Below the pieces are notes generated by a model, which was given only the letters and a program-made list of their open reading frames with translations, made no database searches and was not told where the DNA came from. Shown piece after piece: positions 6,243-9,711 of a DNA stretch of 9,711 nt. Where the stretch lies: contig JAEZBU010000192.1 of assembly GCA_023426855.1 (NCBI GenBank), positions 1-9,711 of the forward strand, given 5' to 3'. The stretch's first letter is position 1, and each line of letters begins with the position of its first letter. The DNA is from Pseudomonadota bacterium (GTDB lineage Bacteria; Pseudomonadota; Alphaproteobacteria; Rhizobiales; Hyphomicrobiaceae). Made by a program: the position numbers and the translations under genes.

Positions 6243-6271
6243 ACTATCGTCGAGATGTGCTGGTAAGTCAA
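6243..6271 (-). promoter_or_regulatory. rplU: sigma70-type promoter for rplU-rpmA
   Basis: The minus strand has TTGACT (6266-6271, five of six consensus positions), exactly 17 bases of spacer, and GATAGT (6243-6248, four of six). Transcription would begin near 6236. This is the best promoter match I found in the window and fits a strongly expressed ribosomal-protein operon. Its -35 box is only 13 bases from the start codon of the divergent gene at 6285. Confidence 0.65.
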
Positions 6272-6284
6272 TCGCAAGGCACGA

Positions 6285-7394
6285 ATGGTTGTGCCGACAG
6301 TGATAGGGCTGGCCGCGGCCAGAGTTGCACAGATCATGCAGACCGAATCCCTCGAGATTTCTGCCGGTGTCCCCGCTCCGCTGAGCGCCATACCGGTTGT
6401 AGAGACCGGCCCGGACTTCCCGATGGCAACCTTGCTTGCTTTCGAAGACCTCGCGCACGCCCTGCTGGATCGCGCAACCCGTCACGTACCGAGGGCCGCG
6501 CTGCACGGCGCCGACCTGGTCTCCCGCCGCTGGCTAGAGAAGTCCGGCAGCGCGCATCTTGGCGAGATCGACGCCATAGCAGCCCGCTTGAAACGGCCAG
6601 GGGCCTACTTCCTGTCGGTCAACTACGAGTGGGGCTGCACGGTCGGCGTGAAGCCGGGCACCGAGGGCTCGTCCGCCCGCCTCGTCCGGGTTCTCGACTG
6701 GCGAACACCGGGATTGGGACGCTTCATTATAGCGGCTCGCGTCAACGGCGGCGCCGGGCCGTTCGTGTCCATGACCTGGCCCGGATACACCGGCGTGCTG
6801 CAGGCCATGGCGCCCGGACGCTTTGCCGCTTCTCTCAACCAAGCGCCCATGCGCGAATCCGGCGGCTGGTATCCGCTCGATTGGGCGGTCAACCGGCACC
6901 GGGTCTGGCGCATGCCGCATCCGACCCCGGCGCATCTGTTACGGCAGGCGTTTGAAACATGCGCGACCTTCGATGAGGCAAAGCGGCTACTCGCCAGCTC
7001 CGCGATCGCCAGCCCCGGCATCTTCAGCCTTGCCGGTCTTGCCCCTCACGAAACCTGTGTGATCGAACGCAGGGAAACCACCGCAAGCGTACACGATGGA
7101 CCTTCTGTTGCGGCCAACCACTGGCAGGCGGCCGGTTGGCATGGCCGGCCTCGTGGCATCGATAGTGTCGGCCGCAGCCGCATGATGCACGGTGTCAGCA
7201 ATGACTTCGACACATCTTTCTCCTGGTTCAAGCCGCCGATCCTCAACGACCGCACCCGCCTCGTCATGATCGCCGACGCCAGCCTCGGACGGCTGATCGC
7301 ACAGGGCTACGAGGCCGACGGTCAGGCCACGCTGCCGCTGGATCTGTGCGTTGAACCCGCAGCCCCGGCGACAACCATGCCGATCGCGAGTTAG
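6285..7394 (+). CDS. putative acid-ceramidase/C45-like Ntn hydrolase, substrate unknown
   Basis: Proteins like this are usually annotated as hypothetical. The 369 residues carry a pattern of autoprocessing cysteine Ntn hydrolases (acid ceramidase, NAAA, C45 acyltransferases). Cys118 sits in NYEWGCTVG, preceded by a mainly helical segment that could be the released alpha chain. Arg135 and Asp138 lie in RLVRVLDW. Asn154 and Asn185 (SLNQAP) are further polar residues. Asn279-His280 (VAANHW) and Arg297 (DSVGRSR) come near the C-terminus. In human acid ceramidase the set is Cys143, Arg159, Asp162, Asn320 and Arg333, with the same Arg-to-Asp spacing. Such enzymes cut or transfer amide-linked acyl groups. 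No clear signal peptide is seen, though residues 4-18 are mildly hydrophobic. The ATG at 6285 has AAGG five bases upstream; 6336 is an alternative. It lies 38 bp before amn, probably co-transcribed. Confidence 0.75.
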   Translation: MVVPTVIGLAAARVAQIMQTESLEISAGVPAPLSAIPVVETGPDFPMATLLAFEDLAHALLDRATRHVPRAALHGADLVSRRWLEKSGSAHLGEIDAIAARLKRPGAYFLSVNYEWGCTVGVKPGTEGSSARLVRVLDWRTPGLGRFIIAARVNGGAGPFVSMTWPGYTGVLQAMAPGRFAASLNQAPMRESGGWYPLDWAVNRHRVWRMPHPTPAHLLRQAFETCATFDEAKRLLASSAIASPGIFSLAGLAPHETCVIERRETTASVHDGPSVAANHWQAAGWHGRPRGIDSVGRSRMMHGVSNDFDTSFSWFKPPILNDRTRLVMIADASLGRLIAQGYEADGQATLPLDLCVEPAAPATTMPIAS

Positions 7395-7432
7395 GGTGGC
7401 ACAACGATAAGCGGGGCGAGGACCAGCACCGG

Positions 7433-8896
7433 ATGGCGAGGAAAACCGCCGCATCACAGACTTTGACAGCCGAAGCCGCCGTCGACCGGCTGGAACAACT
7501 GTATGGGCAGGCCAGCACCGCCCTGACTCAAGCGCTCGATCGCTTTCTTATCTCCCGCGAACCGCCGTCACCGGCCGAGCGTGCCGCGTTCCGCTACCCG
7601 CTGCTACGTGTCACGCATCGTGAGGAAGGCGACGCTCCGCGCACGCGCCGGGCCTTCGCCAAGTTTCAGCGGCCAGGAACCTACGCCACGACGGTGACGC
7701 ATCCGGCCCATTTCCGCGATTATCTGCTGGAACAGCTCGCACCGTTGGTGGCCGAATACGGCGCCGAGATCGAAGTGGTGCCCAGCGATCAGGAAATCCC
7801 GTACCCCTATGTGCTGGAGCGCACGGACGAGATCGCCAGCAGCGGCGTGACGGCGATCGAGCTTGCCCGCCATTTTCCCACGCCCCGCCTATCGCTCGTC
7901 GGCGACGAAGTCGCGGACGGTCAGTGGGACACACCCAAGGGCGAGCCCCGGCCGCTGTCATTGTTCGATGCCGTGCGGGTGGACTATTCCCTGCGCCGCC
8001 TCGTCCACTATACCGGCAGCGACTGGCGCAACACCCAGCACTGGATCCTGCTGACCAACTATCATCGCTACGTTGATCAGTTTGTTCAGTGGGCACTGAA
8101 GCAGCTTCCCGACGGCCCGTTCGAGAAGCTGGTGCTGCCGGGCGGCGCGGAAATCGGACGTGACGACGTCAAGGCGGCCGAAAGCACCGTCGCGGCGAGT
8201 CCGTGGCACCGCTTCCAGATGCCGGCCTATCATTTGAAAGCGCCCGGCGGCGAAGGCGTGACGCTGGTCAACATCGGCGTCGGCCCGTCGAATGCCAAGA
8301 ACATCACGGACCATCTGGCCGTGCTGCGCCCGAACTGCTGGCTGATGGTTGGCCATTGCGGTGGACTCCGACAATCGCAGCACATCGGCGACTATGTGCT
8401 GGCCCACGCCTATCTGCGCCAGGACCACATTCTCGACGCGCTGGTGCCGCCCGACATTCCGATACCGGCGCTGGCCGAGGTGCAGGTCGCATTGCAGGAC
8501 GCGGCCGCCATCGTCACCGGCGAGACCGGCGATGCGCTCAAGGAGCGGCTGCGCACCGGCACCGTGCTGACCAACGACGACCGCAACTGGGAGCTGCGTT
8601 ACACACTGGAACGCCGCCGGATCAACCTGTCGCGCGCCATTGCCGTCGATATGGAAAGCGGCACCATCGCGGCCAATGGTTACCGGCTGCGCGTCCCGTA
8701 CGGCACGCTGCTGTGCGTTTCCGACAAGCCGCTGCACGGCGAGATCAAGCTGCCGGGTGCTGCCAGCGCCTTCTACGAGCGCGCCGTCGCTCAGCACCTG
8801 GAAATCGGACTGACTGCCCTCGACCTGTTGCGCAAGCGCCGCGATACGCTGCATTCGCGCAAACTTCGCTCATTTGACGAGCCGCCGTTCAGATAG
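7433..8896 (+). CDS. amn: AMP nucleosidase
   Basis: Amn hydrolyses AMP to adenine and ribose 5-phosphate and so controls adenylate levels; the E. coli enzyme (484 residues) is activated by MgATP and inhibited by phosphate. This protein is 487 residues. The N-terminal regulatory domain (about 1-180) contains KFQRPGTYATTVTHP (77-91). The C-terminal nucleoside-phosphorylase-like domain has NIGVGPSNAKNITDHLAVLR (280-299), MVGHCGGLRQSQHIGDYVLA (305-324), AVDMESGTIAANGYR (404-418) and the catalytic-type VSDKPLHGEIKLPG (429-442, Asp430). The typical C-terminus RKLRSFDEPPFR is intact. GAGGA lies ten bases before the ATG. It follows the Ntn-hydrolase-like gene by 38 bp, so both may be read together. 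Full length with no damage visible. Confidence 0.97.
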   Translation: MARKTAASQTLTAEAAVDRLEQLYGQASTALTQALDRFLISREPPSPAERAAFRYPLLRVTHREEGDAPRTRRAFAKFQRPGTYATTVTHPAHFRDYLLEQLAPLVAEYGAEIEVVPSDQEIPYPYVLERTDEIASSGVTAIELARHFPTPRLSLVGDEVADGQWDTPKGEPRPLSLFDAVRVDYSLRRLVHYTGSDWRNTQHWILLTNYHRYVDQFVQWALKQLPDGPFEKLVLPGGAEIGRDDVKAAESTVAASPWHRFQMPAYHLKAPGGEGVTLVNIGVGPSNAKNITDHLAVLRPNCWLMVGHCGGLRQSQHIGDYVLAHAYLRQDHILDALVPPDIPIPALAEVQVALQDAAAIVTGETGDALKERLRTGTVLTNDDRNWELRYTLERRRINLSRAIAVDMESGTIAANGYRLRVPYGTLLCVSDKPLHGEIKLPGAASAFYERAVAQHLEIGLTALDLLRKRRDTLHSRKLRSFDEPPFR

Positions 8897-8974
8897 TCGT
8901 CAGATCTGGACGTTTAAGGTTCGCAGTATCGACTGTGCCCGGCGGAACAGCGCGGATCGGCGCTATCGGTTACG

Positions 8975-9000
8975 CAGTGGTCAGATGCACAGTGGATCAG
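8975..9000 (+). repeat. short imperfect direct repeat upstream of the FecR-domain gene
   Basis: CAGTGG followed by TCAG (8975-8984) recurs 15 bases later as CAGTGG followed by ATCAG (8990-9000). It lies in the 148-bp gap between amn and the FecR-domain gene, 45 bases before the latter's start. It could be an operator half-site pair but is short enough to arise by chance. I found no convincing promoter or terminator in this gap, only a 5-bp AGCGC/GCGCT hairpin at 8949-8964 without a U-tract. Confidence 0.25.
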
Positions 9001-9044
9001 CAGTTCCGCTGTCGGATGGCTTCGATCAACTCGCGAGTGTCCCC

Positions 9045-9711
9045 ATGCGCAACGCCCTGGCTCTTTGCCTCGCTGCTCCGCTTTTGGTCGCCTCACCCGC
9101 TTTTGCCCAGAAACCGCAAATCGGCTCCGCCGTCGAGATCGTCAATCAGGTCCGTGCGGAATACGAACGCGACTTCCGTGAACTGCGAACCGGCGATCGC
9201 CTGCACGAGGACGAACTGGTCGCCGTCGGCGCGGAGTCGCGTGGCGAGATCACCCTCGATGACGACACCAAGCTGGCTCTCGGACCCGGATCGCGCCTGC
9301 TGCTCGACCGCTTCGTCTATAATGGCGCGCGCAGCAAGGGCGACGTCGTCCTCAACCTCACCAAAGGCACATTCCGGTTCGTGACCGGCGCAGCCACCAA
9401 GCCGTCATACCGCATCCGCACGCCCGTCGCGTCAATCGCGGTACGCGGCACCATTTTCGATGCCTACGTCGAGGACAACGGATGGCTGTGGCTGCTGCTG
9501 GTCGAAGGCGCGATCCGCGCCTGCAACGAACAGGGCGACTGCCGCGTGCTCAACCGCCCCGGCCAACTTCTCCAGATTACAGATCAGGGACGCATCAGCC
9601 AGCCGAGCCGGTGGACCTCACTGCAGCGACGCGATGCCGTGCCCTTTGAGCAGGCCTTTCCGTTCATCGTCGACAAGCCCGTCATCGATCAGGATCAGAC
9701 ACTGACGCGCG
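9045..9711 (+). CDS. secreted FecR-domain protein, C-terminus beyond the window
   Basis: The frame is open from the ATG at 9045 to the window end (222 codons) with no stop, so the gene is partial at its 3' end. Residues 1-21 (MRNALALCLAAPLLVASPAF plus Ala) form a clear Sec signal peptide with an AFA-Q cleavage site, so the mature protein should be periplasmic. A FecR domain covers roughly residues 50-178: GDRLHEDELVAVGAESRGEI, a GDVVLNLTKGTFRFVTG strand region, and the signature TPVASIAVRGTIFDAYVED (126-144). Cys160 and Cys166 could form a disulphide. No transmembrane segment of a classical sigma regulator is seen. In alphaproteobacteria stand-alone secreted FecR-domain proteins often precede a CHASE2-type adenylate/guanylate cyclase gene; the next gene lies outside the window. 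The ribosome binding site is weak (GAG, seven bases upstream). Confidence 0.88.
   Translation, partial: MRNALALCLAAPLLVASPAFAQKPQIGSAVEIVNQVRAEYERDFRELRTGDRLHEDELVAVGAESRGEITLDDDTKLALGPGSRLLLDRFVYNGARSKGDVVLNLTKGTFRFVTGAATKPSYRIRTPVASIAVRGTIFDAYVEDNGWLWLLLVEGAIRACNEQGDCRVLNRPGQLLQITDQGRISQPSRWTSLQRRDAVPFEQAFPFIVDKPVIDQDQTLTR

Noticed and set aside
6121..6260. Possible tRNA upstream of rplU, suggested by its hairpins and a GGTTC stretch
   Set aside because: No cloverleaf, no GTTCGANTC T-loop and no acceptor pairing. The inverted repeats plus U-tract fit a terminator.
6132..6506. Minus-strand frame of 124 codons across the rplU leader and the divergent gene start
   Set aside because: It runs through the rplU promoter and terminator hairpin, and its translation has no recognisable pattern. 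The leader interpretation explains the region better.
1..9711. CRISPR arrays, insertion sequences, phage or toxin-antitoxin genes
   Set aside because: No regularly spaced repeats, transposase motifs, terminal inverted repeats or small paired genes were seen; the window reads as core chromosome.

Overview
The window looks like chromosomal DNA of an alphaproteobacterium, most likely from the Hyphomicrobiales (Rhizobiales). The evidence is the GC-rich coding, the gene order rplU-rpmA-GNAT-obgE-proB-proA-nadD-rsfS, and the residues of each protein. This is inferred from gene order and sequence character; no database search was possible.

Minus strand, read right to left (about 6271 to 1): a consensus-like sigma70 promoter (6243-6271) starts a leader of about 175 nt that carries a strong terminator-like hairpin with six U's (6121-6169) and a second hairpin (6096-6115). 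These precede rplU (L21) and rpmA (L27). A second intrinsic terminator (5372-5401) follows rpmA. Next comes a tightly packed run: a RimJ/RimL-like GNAT acetyltransferase, obgE, proB and proA, joined by two 4-base ATGA overlaps and one 4-base gap, then nadD 26 bases further on. rsfS follows after a 165-bp gap with its own candidate promoter. The left edge probably clips the first codons of rlmH. Together these genes serve large-subunit assembly and silencing (L21, L27, ObgE, RsfS), the first two steps of proline synthesis (ProB, ProA) and NAD synthesis (NadD).

Plus strand (6285 to 9711): three genes diverge from rplU. The first encodes a protein usually left hypothetical; it carries residues matching the acid-ceramidase/C45-type Ntn-hydrolase catalytic set (Cys118, Arg135, Asp138, Asn279, Arg297). 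Amn (AMP nucleosidase) follows 38 bp later, probably in the same transcript. A secreted FecR-domain protein then starts at 9045 and runs off the right edge; it has no stop codon in the window.

The most interesting non-coding signal is the rplU leader. A promoter, a terminator hairpin, a competing upstream complement to the terminator's 3' arm, and a small possible upstream reading frame ending against the terminator together suggest transcription attenuation of the L21/L27 operon. The Ntn-hydrolase-like protein beside amn is the main candidate for an uncharacterised enzyme. I saw no tRNA, rRNA, CRISPR array, insertion sequence or phage gene.
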